Positions 1 through 6,834 of a stretch of DNA of 14,490 bases are shown one piece after another (within the stretch, counting starts at the first letter, position 1; each line of letters opens with the position of its first letter). This stretch comes from Chloroflexota bacterium (GTDB lineage: Bacteria > Chloroflexota > Limnocylindria > Limnocylindrales > CSP1-4), in assembly GCA_021802185.1 (NCBI GenBank), contig JAKAAV010000012.1, positions 1-14,490 on the forward strand, written 5' to 3'. Made by a program: the position numbers and the translations under genes. A model generated the notes under the pieces. It saw nothing but the letters and a program-made list of their open reading frames with translations. It ran no database searches and had not been told where the DNA came from.

Positions 1-152
1 GCGGGGGGCGGCGTTTCGTCGACCATATCACCGTGCGGAAACGGCGCCAGCAGCGCCAGCACGAACACGACGATCATCCCGATGAGGAGCAGGAGGTTGG
101 GGACCGAGATCAGCACGAATCCCCAGTGGAGGTAGGTCGCGGGGGCATTCAC
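1..152 (-). CDS. Small membrane protein, 3' end beyond window edge
   Basis: A minus-strand reading frame starts with GTG at 152-150 and stays open to the left edge, so the C-terminus is missing (50 codons visible). A strong GGAGGA ribosome-binding site lies 7-8 nt upstream of the GTG, which fixes the start. The protein begins VNAPATYLHWGFVLIS and then has one hydrophobic segment of about 28 residues (roughly residues 12-40). A proline, histidine and acidic tail follows (PFPHGDMVDE). This is a single-pass inner-membrane protein with a very short N-terminal part. I recognise the overall look of small one-helix membrane proteins in high-GC Chloroflexota but cannot assign a function. It is transcribed divergently from the LLM oxidoreductase operon. 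Confidence 0.72.
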   Translation of the reverse strand, partial: MNAPATYLHWGFVLISVPNLLLLIGMIVVFVLALLAPFPHGDMVDETPPP

Positions 153-274
153 GGGACGCTCCTCCGATCTCTGATGTCGCCAGAGCACTTCGAGGGTCGC
201 GCGGACGCGCCCGGATGCGGCGCCGTCGCTGCGTCCAGACGGTCCCAGTGTCGACCCGCGCCGGATGGGCTCGT

Positions 275-302
275 ATCGTACCGGGACCCGGTCATCTATC
301 AC
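275..302 (-). promoter_or_regulatory. Candidate promoter of the small membrane protein gene
   Basis: On the minus strand GTGATA (302-297, 4 of 6 matches to TTGACA) is followed after 16 bp by TACGAT (280-275, 4 of 6 matches to TATAAT). It lies about 125 bp before the GTG start at 152. The matches are modest, so this is a prediction from sequence only. Confidence 0.3.
280..292. promoter_or_regulatory. Perfect palindrome, possible operator
   Basis: ACCGGG-A-CCCGGT is a perfect 6+6 inverted repeat with one central base. It sits almost wholly inside the spacer between the candidate -35 and -10 boxes of the leftward promoter. Regulators of the MerR type bind in that position, but no such regulator is encoded here and the site could be chance in GC-rich DNA. 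Confidence 0.3.
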
Positions 303-438
303 GCCCCTCGCAGCCGGCTGGACATGTCGCGCACCGCCACCTCGCCGCAGGGGACCGACGGTGGTCCTGGCAGGGACCGCCGGCCCGGCCGACGGGTGCC
401 CGGAGCTGCCGGCGGCGCCCGGTCGACCGGCTTCCCGA

Positions 439-444
439 TACGAT
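439..444 (+). promoter_or_regulatory. Candidate -10 box of the LLM operon
   Basis: TACGAT lies 39 bp before the ATG at 484, giving a leader of about 30 nt with a good ribosome-binding site. No -35 element is recognisable 16-18 bp upstream. The same hexamer appears in the opposite direction at 280-275. Confidence 0.3.
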
Positions 445-473
445 GCGGCCGCGACAACAGGTGTCCGAGCATC

Positions 474-480
474 GGAGGAG
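474..480 (+). promoter_or_regulatory. Ribosome-binding site deciding the LLM start
   Basis: GGAGGAG ends 3 nt before ATG 484, so GGAGG is 5 nt away. This selects 484 over the upstream in-frame ATG at 265, whose extra 73 residues are low-quality Arg/Pro/Ala-rich sequence. Confidence 0.8.
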
Positions 481-483
481 AGC

Positions 484-1386
484 ATGGCAACACGTCCCGG
501 CCTCGTCGGCTTCCGCATCTCCGCGACGCACGGCAGTGCGGTCGACTGGCCGAGCATGGCCGCGGTGTGGTCGATGGCGGCAGACCTCGGTGTCTTCGAC
601 GCGGGCTGGATGAGTGACCACCTGACCAACGCAGGCCGGGAGCGTGGCGGCGCGGCGTACGAATCGATGACGACGCTCGCGGCCCTCGCCGCGCGTGCCC
701 GGGGCCTGTGGGTCGGCGTCGTCGTCGCATCGAACACGTTCCGACACCCGGCAGTGCTCGCCAAGCAGGCAACGGCCCTGGACCACGTGACGGGTGGACG
801 ATTCGTGCTCGGACTCGGCGCGGGCTGGCACGAGGGCGAGCACGACCAGTTCGGGATCCCGCTGCCGCCCTTGCGCGAGCGGTTCGACCGGTTCGAGAGC
901 GCGCTGCGGGTGCTGTCGGCGCTGTTCTCCGATGCCGCGCGGACGTCACCCGGCGTCACGCTCGACGACCCGTTCTATCCGCTCCACGAGGCCACGAACG
1001 AGCCACCCCCGCTCCGCCCGGAGGGCCCGGCGATCTGGGTCGGCGCGGGCCAGCGGCGCGGGATCGGGCTCGCGGTTCGCCACGCCGAGGGCTGGCCGAT
1101 GCCCGGCAACCGGCCCGGGGACGTCCCGTACTTCGCCGAGAAGCGCGACGAGATCCGGCGGGCGCTCGATGCCGCCGGACGCGATCCCGACGACTTCACG
1201 TTCGCCGCGCAGATGAGCGTGGGGGCGTCGGGGGCCGAGTTGCGCGAGGCACGCGAGACGGCGCTCGCCTTCCGCCGCGCGGGAGCGAACCACGTGATCG
1301 TCGGCGTCGACGCCGGTCTCGGGTTGATCGGTCTCGCGGCGATGGCGTCCGAGGTCGCCGTTCCGCTCCGGGAGGCGGAACGATGA
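484..1386 (+). CDS. LLM-class flavin-dependent (probably F420) oxidoreductase
   Basis: This 300-residue protein has the luciferase-like monooxygenase TIM-barrel pattern. Visible signatures are SDH at residues 44-46, FRHPAVLAKQATALDHVTGG at about 86-105, and GLGAGWHEGEH at 110-120 followed by PPLRERFDRFE, all typical of F420-dependent LLM enzymes. Members transfer hydride from reduced F420 or FMN to varied small molecules; the substrate here cannot be read from sequence. Length is normal for the family (about 280-330). The start is set by GGAGGAG at 474-480. The stop overlaps the next gene's ATG (ATGA), so it heads a coupled operon with an SDR and a YbaK-like protein. An SDR next door suggests redox conversion of a shared or related substrate, which is inference. 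Use of F420 rather than FMN is likely, not proven. Confidence 0.9.
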   Translation: MATRPGLVGFRISATHGSAVDWPSMAAVWSMAADLGVFDAGWMSDHLTNAGRERGGAAYESMTTLAALAARARGLWVGVVVASNTFRHPAVLAKQATALDHVTGGRFVLGLGAGWHEGEHDQFGIPLPPLRERFDRFESALRVLSALFSDAARTSPGVTLDDPFYPLHEATNEPPPLRPEGPAIWVGAGQRRGIGLAVRHAEGWPMPGNRPGDVPYFAEKRDEIRRALDAAGRDPDDFTFAAQMSVGASGAELREARETALAFRRAGANHVIVGVDAGLGLIGLAAMASEVAVPLREAER

Positions 1387-2207
1387 CGGCCATGGAGACG
1401 CTTCGAATCGACGGCGTGCACGCGGTCGTGACGGGGGCGACCAGCGGAATCGGAGCGGCAATGGCCGACGCGCTCCTGCGCGCTGGCGCGCGCGTCGCCG
1501 TCGCCGCCCGGCAGACGCCGCGGCTGGATGCCGCCGTGTCGCGATGGCGCGACGAAGGGCTCGACGCCCTCCCGCTCGCACTGGACGTCCGCGACCCGGC
1601 CTCCGCCCACGCCGCCTCGGTGGAAATCACCGAGCGATGGGGCCGGCTCGACATGCTCGTGAACAACGCCGGCATCGGCATGCGGACGGTGAACCCGCGC
1701 TTCATGGTCGACCCCCAGCCGTTCTGGCACGTCTCGCCCGACGGCTTCGCCGACGTCGTCGCGACGAACCTGACCGGCTACTTCCTGGTGTCGCGCGCGT
1801 TCGCGCCGCGTTTCCTCGAACAGGGGCGGGGCCGCATCGTGAACGTGACGATGAACCACGAGACGATGCACCGCCGCGGCTTCGTCCCGTACGGGCCTGC
1901 GCGAGCGGGTGCTGAGGCGCTCGGCCTCATCATGGCCGAGGACCTCCGCCCGCACGGGATCACGGTCAACCTGCTCCTTCCCGGAGGCGCGACCGACACC
2001 GGCATGATTCCGGACGAGGTCCCGTCCGACGTCCGCGCGAGGCTGTTGCCCGCGTCCGTGATGGGGCCGCCGATCGTCTTTCTGGCCTCGCCGGAGGCGG
2101 AGGGCCTCACGGGCCAGCGGATCGTCGCACGCGACTTCGACCGGTGGCTGACCGAGGTGCGGGGGCGGCAGCCGTCGCCGGAGACGCGGGGAGGTGTGAC
2201 CCCGTGA
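1383..2207 (+). CDS. SDR-family oxidoreductase with altered catalytic lysine
   Basis: This 274-residue protein is a classical short-chain dehydrogenase/reductase by fold. The cofactor motif TGATSGIG is at 17-24, D68 is in the position that contacts adenine, NNAG is at 94-97 and the structural Asn is N129. The active-site tyrosine is Y170 in the run VPYGPARAGAEAL, so the usual YxxxK reads YxxxR (R174). No Ser lies 13 residues before Tyr (M157; T156 is adjacent). The LLPGGATDTGMIP stretch at 198-210 matches an SDR subfamily that I recall as normally reading YGPSK at this site. ATG 1383 overlaps the LLM stop and has GGAGG at 1371-1375, 7 nt away. Its own stop overlaps the next gene's GTG. It would bind NAD(P)(H); the K-to-R change leaves the normal chemistry in doubt. 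Confidence 0.88.
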   Translation: MTAMETLRIDGVHAVVTGATSGIGAAMADALLRAGARVAVAARQTPRLDAAVSRWRDEGLDALPLALDVRDPASAHAASVEITERWGRLDMLVNNAGIGMRTVNPRFMVDPQPFWHVSPDGFADVVATNLTGYFLVSRAFAPRFLEQGRGRIVNVTMNHETMHRRGFVPYGPARAGAEALGLIMAEDLRPHGITVNLLLPGGATDTGMIPDEVPSDVRARLLPASVMGPPIVFLASPEAEGLTGQRIVARDFDRWLTEVRGRQPSPETRGGVTP

Positions 2208-2803
2208 ACGATGACACGCCGGGGCAGGAGGCACCCAGGATCGGCACGGCGCCCCGCGCGCACGCGATCGGCGAACCAGCGCCATCCGCCGGCTCGAGCG
2301 GGGCTCGCCCGGCCGACCCGGGCGTCATCGACACGCCGGCGACCCGCGCGGTCCGGTCGGCCGGGATCCCGTTCGACGCCGTCCAGACCGAACCGCCGCG
2401 TGACCCCGAGGAAAGCGCCCGGCTCCAGGGCATCGTCCTCCGGTCGCTCCTCCGGTCGATCGTCGTCCGCCGGGGCGAGGACGACTACGTCTTCGTGCTC
2501 GTGCCGGCCGGACGGCGCTTCGACTGGCCGAAGCTGCGGGCGTTCCTCGGCGTGAACCGGCTGTCGCTGCCCGACCAGGAGGAGGCGAAGGCCGTGACGG
2601 GCTACGAGCGTGGCGCGATCACGCCGTTCGGCGCGACCCACGCCTGGCCGGTCATCGCCGACGCGTCGATCATGGACCTGCCCCGCATCGCGATCGGTGG
2701 CGGACGACGAGGCCTGAACCTGCACCTCTCGCCGGCGGACCTGGTCCGAGCGACCGGCGCCGACGTGGCCGACGTCACGTCACCGGAGGAAGCGACCGAC
2801 TGA
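2204..2803 (+). CDS. YbaK/EbsC-type aminoacyl-tRNA deacylase domain protein
   Basis: This 199-residue protein starts with GTG overlapping the SDR stop (GTGA), with GGGGAGG at 2188-2194 as ribosome-binding site. Residues 1-40 are a disordered Pro/Ala/Gly-rich extension. From about residue 43 (DTPATRAVRSAGIPF) it follows the YbaK/ProX domain: VFVLVPAGRR at 96-105, the VTGYERGAITPFG loop at 131-143, a D153-centred strand and the GGGRRGLNLHLSPADLVRATGA end at 165-186. YbaK-type proteins hydrolyse mischarged tRNA in trans, for example Cys-tRNA(Pro) or Ala-tRNA(Pro). The lysine in the usual KTLVV-like segment appears as R84 in LLRSIVV. The target tRNA cannot be predicted, and co-location with two redox enzymes does not point to a function. 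Confidence 0.85.
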   Translation: MNDDTPGQEAPRIGTAPRAHAIGEPAPSAGSSGARPADPGVIDTPATRAVRSAGIPFDAVQTEPPRDPEESARLQGIVLRSLLRSIVVRRGEDDYVFVLVPAGRRFDWPKLRAFLGVNRLSLPDQEEAKAVTGYERGAITPFGATHAWPVIADASIMDLPRIAIGGGRRGLNLHLSPADLVRATGADVADVTSPEEATD

Positions 2804-3013
2804 CCCGGCCCTCTCCGCTGCCGACGGCCCGGCCCGGACCTCCCGCCGCGGGGGAGCAGCCCCAGCGTGTCCTCGCGCGCGGCGTCAGGCGGGTGACGGG
2901 CCCGGCCGAAGGACTCTTCACGTCCCCCCGTCCGGCAGGTCACGCGAAGGCGAGGGCGGGCGAGAGTTCGACTGGAGGCGGCCGATCGTCGGGCGGCCAG
3001 GTGAGGTGCGTGC

Positions 3014-3859
3014 GTGCCCGTCAGGGGTCTCGATCGAAGCGTCCTGCTGCCGGGAACGGCCGCGCCTCGGCCTCGCACCGCGCCACGCGCCCAATTCGTT
3101 CCACACGTGGGCCGGGAAGCGCTCGTCGCCGACGCCGCTCCGGGCGCGACCCTCCCGGACGCGATCGTTCCGAACGGCATCGTTCCGGACGGCATCGTTC
3201 CGGACGGCATCGTTCCGCACGCGACCCCGGCCGACGCGGTTCGCGAGAACGGCCTCGGTCCGGACCGCGCGCTCGCCGGCGCCGCCGGCACGGGCACGTG
3301 CGGGGACCGTCCGCCGAGGGCGCGCGTGCTCGTCGCGTTCTCGAGCCAGGGGGGATCGACGGCCGAGATCGCGCAGGTCATCGGGATCACGCTGCTCGAG
3401 CAGGGCTGTGACGTCGACGTCCGGCCGGCACGCCAGGTCGAATCGGTCGCCGGCTTCACCGGCATCGTCGTCGGCAGCGGCCTCTACCACGGCGTCTGGC
3501 TGCCCGAGGCGTTCAAGTTCCTGCAGCGCCATCGGCGGCCCCTGGCGTCGATGCCGGTCTGGCTCTTCGACAGCGGCCCGCTCGACTGCTCCGCCGAAGA
3601 GCGCCTGCTCCCGCTGACTCCCGGCGTCGCGAGCCTCGCGCGCGCCATCGGTGCCCGGGGGCACATGACGTTCGGTGGGAAGCTCGGGGTGACCGGGCTC
3701 AGCCTCGAGGAGCGGATGCTCGTCCTCGCGGGAAAGGCCGGTGACTTCCGGAACTTCGACGACGTCCGTGAATGGGCGGGCCGGATCGCCGACGACCTCG
3801 CGCGAGAGCCGGAGCCCGTCCGCGCGCCGCCGCTCGCTCGATCGACCTCGGCGGGCTGA
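3014..3859 (+). CDS. Flavodoxin-domain protein (HemG-like) with repeat-bearing N-terminal extension
   Basis: Read from GTG 3014 (GAGG at 3003-3006, 7 nt away) the product is 281 residues. The fold starts at about residue 103: RARVLVAFSSQGGSTAEIAQ carries the FMN phosphate-binding loop. It continues with GIVVGSGLYHGVWLPEAFKF and PVWLFDSGPLD, typical of the flavodoxin and menaquinone-dependent protoporphyrinogen oxidase (HemG) group, and ends near residue 270. The likely role is an FMN-binding redox protein in the cytoplasm; heme synthesis is possible but not shown. The first 100 residues are Pro/Ala-rich with four tandem AIVPN/GIVPD units. The start is uncertain: GTG 3107 is an alternative, and GTG 3326, preceded by GAGGG at 3316-3320, would give a bare domain of about 177 residues. 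High GC in third codon positions from about 3110 argues that part of the extension is coding. Confidence 0.82.
   Translation: MPVRGLDRSVLLPGTAAPRPRTAPRAQFVPHVGREALVADAAPGATLPDAIVPNGIVPDGIVPDGIVPHATPADAVRENGLGPDRALAGAAGTGTCGDRPPRARVLVAFSSQGGSTAEIAQVIGITLLEQGCDVDVRPARQVESVAGFTGIVVGSGLYHGVWLPEAFKFLQRHRRPLASMPVWLFDSGPLDCSAEERLLPLTPGVASLARAIGARGHMTFGGKLGVTGLSLEERMLVLAGKAGDFRNFDDVREWAGRIADDLAREPEPVRAPPLARSTSAG
3161..3220 (+). repeat. Four tandem 15-bp units
   Basis: Four adjacent 15-bp units run 3161-3175, 3176-3190, 3191-3205 and 3206-3220, each close to GGCATCGTTCCGGAC. Units 2 and 3 are identical. Being a multiple of three they stay in frame and encode AIVPN-GIVPD-GIVPD-GIVPH in the N-terminal extension of the flavodoxin-domain protein. 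Confidence 0.95.
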
Positions 3860-3912
3860 CGGGCGCTCCTCTCGCCGACGCGTCTGGCAGCCAGACGACA
3901 CGACGGGGCGGG

Positions 3913-4917
3913 ATGGTCGCAGGCCGCCGGAAGCGGCGCGGCAGTTCACTCCATGCCGTGGCCACAGACCGACCCGCCCCGCACCCTGCCGCCGTTCCTC
4001 GCCAGCCCCCGCGCCCGGACCGGACGACGTGGCGCGGCGTGCTCGGCGCCGGGATCGTGCTGTTCGTCCTCGCGACGGTCGTCATGCTCGCGACGCGCAA
4101 CCCGAACCTCTATCCGACCGTGACGCTGATCGGCAGCTTCCTCGTCCCGGTCACGTTCGTGGCGTTCCTGGTGGACCACCAGCACTGGAGCACGCTCTCG
4201 TTCGAGACGATCGTGCGCGGCTTCGTGCTCGGCGGCGTCCTCGGCATCCTCGGGGCGTCGATCCTGGAGCCGCTCCTGCTGCCCGACTTCACGGCGTCGA
4301 ATGGAGGTCCGGCCGCCGTCGGATGGCTCGTCGTCGGCGTCATCGAGGAGGGCTGCAAGATCGTCGCGGTCGCGTGGGTGGCGCGGCGCCTCTGGCACGC
4401 CGGCGCGCTCGACGGGCTCCTGCTCGGCGCCGCGGTCGGGATGGGCTTCTCGGCCCTCGAGAGCAGCGGGTACGCCTTCACCGTGCTCATGGCGTCCGGA
4501 GGGAACGTCCCGGCTTCCCTCGTGGAGACCGTCCTCCGCGCGCTCCTCGCGCCGTTCGGCCACGGCGTCTGGACCGCGATCGTCGGCGCGGCCCTGTTCC
4601 GGGACAGCATCCCGGGCCACTTCCGGCTGACGGCCCGCGTCGCGCTCGCCTTCGCGTTCGTGGTCGTGCTCCATGCGGCGTGGGACGGGCTGACCTCGCC
4701 GGTCGTCGCGACGCTGCCGTTCGGCGTGCCGCTCTCCGCCGGCATGGTCGGCGCGAGCATCCTGGGTCTCGTCGTGCTGACGGTCGTGTTCCGGGCGTCA
4801 TCGCGGCAGCAGGCGCGGCTCGACCGCGAGCTCGGCATGACGCCGGCCGACGAGGCACGGTCGGCCGGGTCCCGGCTCCCGGCGGTCGACGTGCCGCGCG
4901 CGACGCCGCCCGCTTGA
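3913..4917 (+). CDS. PrsW-family intramembrane metalloprotease
   Basis: This is a 334-residue polytopic membrane protein. Residues 1-40 are a basic, Pro-rich cytoplasmic tail, and about eight hydrophobic segments follow. The family's metal and catalytic residues are all visible: EEGCK with E145-E146-K149, E183 in ALESSGY, H217 in FGHGVW, and H254 with D258 in LHAAWDG. PrsW proteases cleave membrane proteins such as anti-sigma factors within or near the bilayer (known from Bacillus RsiW); no anti-sigma factor is encoded here, so the substrate is unknown. ATG 3913 was chosen because an upstream in-frame GTG at 3772 would run into the flavodoxin gene and add Arg-rich sequence. The ribosome-binding site is only a weak GGGGCGGG just before ATG. 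It lies 53 bp after the flavodoxin gene, so co-transcription is likely. Confidence 0.9.
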   Translation: MVAGRRKRRGSSLHAVATDRPAPHPAAVPRQPPRPDRTTWRGVLGAGIVLFVLATVVMLATRNPNLYPTVTLIGSFLVPVTFVAFLVDHQHWSTLSFETIVRGFVLGGVLGILGASILEPLLLPDFTASNGGPAAVGWLVVGVIEEGCKIVAVAWVARRLWHAGALDGLLLGAAVGMGFSALESSGYAFTVLMASGGNVPASLVETVLRALLAPFGHGVWTAIVGAALFRDSIPGHFRLTARVALAFAFVVVLHAAWDGLTSPVVATLPFGVPLSAGMVGASILGLVVLTVVFRASSRQQARLDRELGMTPADEARSAGSRLPAVDVPRATPPA

Positions 4918-4949
4918 CGACTCGGAGGCTATCGCGAGACGCTCGCGCA

Positions 4950-5483
4950 ATGCAGGACCGGCATCGTCAGGCCGTCGACGCGGAGGTGGCGGCGCTCGAA
5001 TCGGACATCCGGCACCACGTCGTCGACCTCGAGGTCGCCTTCTCCACGCGCGACTGGGCGCTCGTGGGGAGGATCTATCGGGCGGTGGCGACGCTCGCGG
5101 ACCGCCTCGAGGAGATCGACCCGGACGCCCGATCGCGAGCGCTCGAACGCCTCGAGCGGGAGCAGGACGCCCGGGAGGCGGCATACACCGGCGAGGCGTC
5201 GCCCGACGACGACCTCGACGAGGCCGACGCGTTCGCCGGGGGCGCGCCAGGAGCACTGACCGCGAACGAGCTGCTCGCGGACGAGTTTCCGGACGAGGCG
5301 TCACTCGGCTTCGAGTGGCCGGCGAGCGTCGACGAAGCGGCCGCCACGAACCCAGGGACGGGCGACGGCCGAGGGTCCGACGGGCACCGGGGCATCGGCG
5401 ATCGACGCGGCGCGCGGCCGGAGGATTGCGACCGCCCCTCCCCGTTCGACGGCGACGACTTCAGCCCCTGGCGCCTCCGCTGA
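4950..5483 (+). CDS. Acidic protein of unknown function
   Basis: This 177-residue protein begins MQDRHRQAVDAEVAALESDI. Residues 1-90 are predicted as charged alpha helices with heptad-like leucines and alanines, possibly a coiled coil. From about 90 onward it is acidic and low-complexity (runs such as PDDDLDEAD) and likely disordered, ending FSPWRLR. There is no signal peptide or membrane segment and I recognise no family. Strong GC bias in third codon positions to the very end supports a real gene. GGAGG at 4924-4928 is about 21 nt from ATG 4950, which is far. A TTG at 4914 overlapping the prsW stop is in frame and could be the true, coupled start. The last 23 bp overlap the end of pmbA on the other strand. 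Confidence 0.65.
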   Translation: MQDRHRQAVDAEVAALESDIRHHVVDLEVAFSTRDWALVGRIYRAVATLADRLEEIDPDARSRALERLEREQDAREAAYTGEASPDDDLDEADAFAGGAPGALTANELLADEFPDEASLGFEWPASVDEAAATNPGTGDGRGSDGHRGIGDRRGARPEDCDRPSPFDGDDFSPWRLR

Positions 5484-6834
5484 AGTTCCAGCTCCGAAGG
5501 TGGAGGCTCGGGACCAGGAACGGCTCGGCCCCGTCCGGATCGGTCACGAGCTGTCGGTCGGCCCCCACTGCCACGACGGCCCCCGGCGCGAGCGCGTCGA
5601 CGTAGGACTGCGTGAACCGGAGGTTGCGCACGGACCGGCGCATGCGGCCGTCCTCGACCAGCCACACCCCGTTCCGCGTCAGCCCCGTGACGACCTCCGT
5701 GCGCGGGTCGAGGATCCGGGTGTAGTGGAAGTCGGTGACGAGGAGGCCCCGGCCGACACCGGCCACGAGCTCGTCTGCGGTACGATCGCCCGCGCCGAGG
5801 ACGCCGTTCGCCACGAGCCCGCCCCACTCCTCGCCCGTCTCCGGCGCGTGGCCCGTGCTCCGCACGCGCGCCTTCGCCGCGGTCCGTCGCGTGTACAGCA
5901 CCTCCACCGTCGTGCCCGCGTGCACCAGCGTCAGCGGCGTCTTCGGCGTGCCCTCGGCATCGAACGCGACGCCCGCCTGTCCCGGGTCGGTGACGTCGTC
6001 GCGGAGCGTGATCCGGTCGTCGAACTGACGCTCCCCGAGCCGGACGAACGATCGTCGTTCCTCGACCGCCTGCGCGTTGAACCCGTATCGGTAGAGGAAG
6101 CCGAGGACGTCGGCGACGCATGCAGGCCCGAGGACGACCTCGTATCGGCCGGGATCGAGGTCGACGGGATCGGCGGCGTCGCGCGCGCGCCGTGCCGCTT
6201 CCGCGCCGAGCACCGCCCCATCGAGCGAGCCGAGCGAGACCGACGCCGCACGCGCACTCCCGTCGGACGTGCCTGTGCGGGCGATGCCGTCGACGACCGC
6301 GACGGTCGACCGGCCGAGGAGCTGCTGGCCGTTCGTGTTGGCGTAGGCGACGGCCGACGCGTCCGTCGAGCAGTAGCCGGCCGTTTCGAGCCCATCGGCC
6401 GCTCGCACGAAGCCGGCGACCTGCATCGCGCGAGCCGCAGGCTCCGCCTCGGCCGTCGCGGCGTCCCAGTGGTCGACGGGGAGCGCCGGGAGCGCGCCGG
6501 CCAGACCGGGCCAGTCGGGATCCGGGGTTCGCGCCCGTGCCGCCTCGAGCGCACGCCAGAGAAGCGCCTGCACGGCGTCGTCGTCGGGCGGCCCGTCGAG
6601 CGTGCAGCGAGCCGGACGTCCGTCGAGCGCGACGCGCACCGAGACATGGCGGACGTCCTCGGCCACGTTCTGATGGATCGCGCCGTTCGCGAAGCGCGTG
6701 AGGGCCGACGCGCCGACCCTGGCAAGCACCTCGATCTCGGCGGACGGCTCCGCGCTGCGCCCAAGCTCGACGATCCGGGCGGCGATGGCCATCGGGTCCC
6801 GGGCCGATCGAAGCCGCGCTTCCGCACCGGTCAC
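5461..6834 (-). CDS. pmbA: PmbA/TldE-type subunit of TldD/TldE metallopeptidase
   Basis: This 457-residue protein is a PmbA/TldE homologue, close to the usual length of about 450. Family traits are the N-terminal VLARVGASALTRFANGAIHQN segment, GYCSTDASAVAYANTNGQ in the middle, RYEVVLGPACVADVLGFLYRY, and a C-terminal LVTDFHYTRILDP plus GVWLVEDGRM and LRSWNFSG. It has no HExxxH motif, as expected, since the metal site is in the TldD partner. GTG at 6834-6832 overlaps the tldD stop (GTGA), which should couple translation and help make the two subunits in equal amounts; an ATG at 6792 is a weaker alternative. In Escherichia coli TldD/TldE degrades unfolded small peptides, matures microcin B17 and degrades CcdA. 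No peptide substrate gene is visible nearby. Confidence 0.93.
   Translation of the reverse strand: MTGAEARLRSARDPMAIAARIVELGRSAEPSAEIEVLARVGASALTRFANGAIHQNVAEDVRHVSVRVALDGRPARCTLDGPPDDDAVQALLWRALEAARARTPDPDWPGLAGALPALPVDHWDAATAEAEPAARAMQVAGFVRAADGLETAGYCSTDASAVAYANTNGQQLLGRSTVAVVDGIARTGTSDGSARAASVSLGSLDGAVLGAEAARRARDAADPVDLDPGRYEVVLGPACVADVLGFLYRYGFNAQAVEERRSFVRLGERQFDDRITLRDDVTDPGQAGVAFDAEGTPKTPLTLVHAGTTVEVLYTRRTAAKARVRSTGHAPETGEEWGGLVANGVLGAGDRTADELVAGVGRGLLVTDFHYTRILDPRTEVVTGLTRNGVWLVEDGRMRRSVRNLRFTQSYVDALAPGAVVAVGADRQLVTDPDGAEPFLVPSLHLRSWNFSGGARG

Larger units (their letters stand above)
153..483. other. Divergent intergenic region
   Basis: This 331-bp stretch lies between the leftward membrane protein and the rightward LLM operon. 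Frames through it are open only because of high GC, and I see no convincing gene. It holds a candidate leftward promoter with a palindrome in its spacer (275-302), a candidate rightward -10 box (439-444) and ribosome-binding sites at both ends. The leftward leader would be about 115 nt. Confidence 0.6.

Noticed and set aside
265..483. N-terminal extension of the LLM oxidoreductase from ATG 265
   Set aside because: The extra 73 residues do not resemble the family, and a strong ribosome-binding site precedes ATG 484.
2804..3013. Terminator or small gene after the YbaK-like gene
   Set aside because: Only weak 4-bp GC stems without a T-run are visible, and no frame has both a ribosome-binding site and a plausible product.
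3161..3220. Possible CRISPR or phase-variation array
   Set aside because: Units are 15 bp with no spacers, so this is not CRISPR. Four in-frame units change protein length but not the reading frame, so on/off switching is not expected.
3741..4949. Long plus-strand open frame overlapping prsW, joined to the acidic protein's frame
   Set aside because: It is Arg/Pro-rich and out of frame with the clear PrsW motifs. Only the part after 4950 has a normal composition, so it was called from there.
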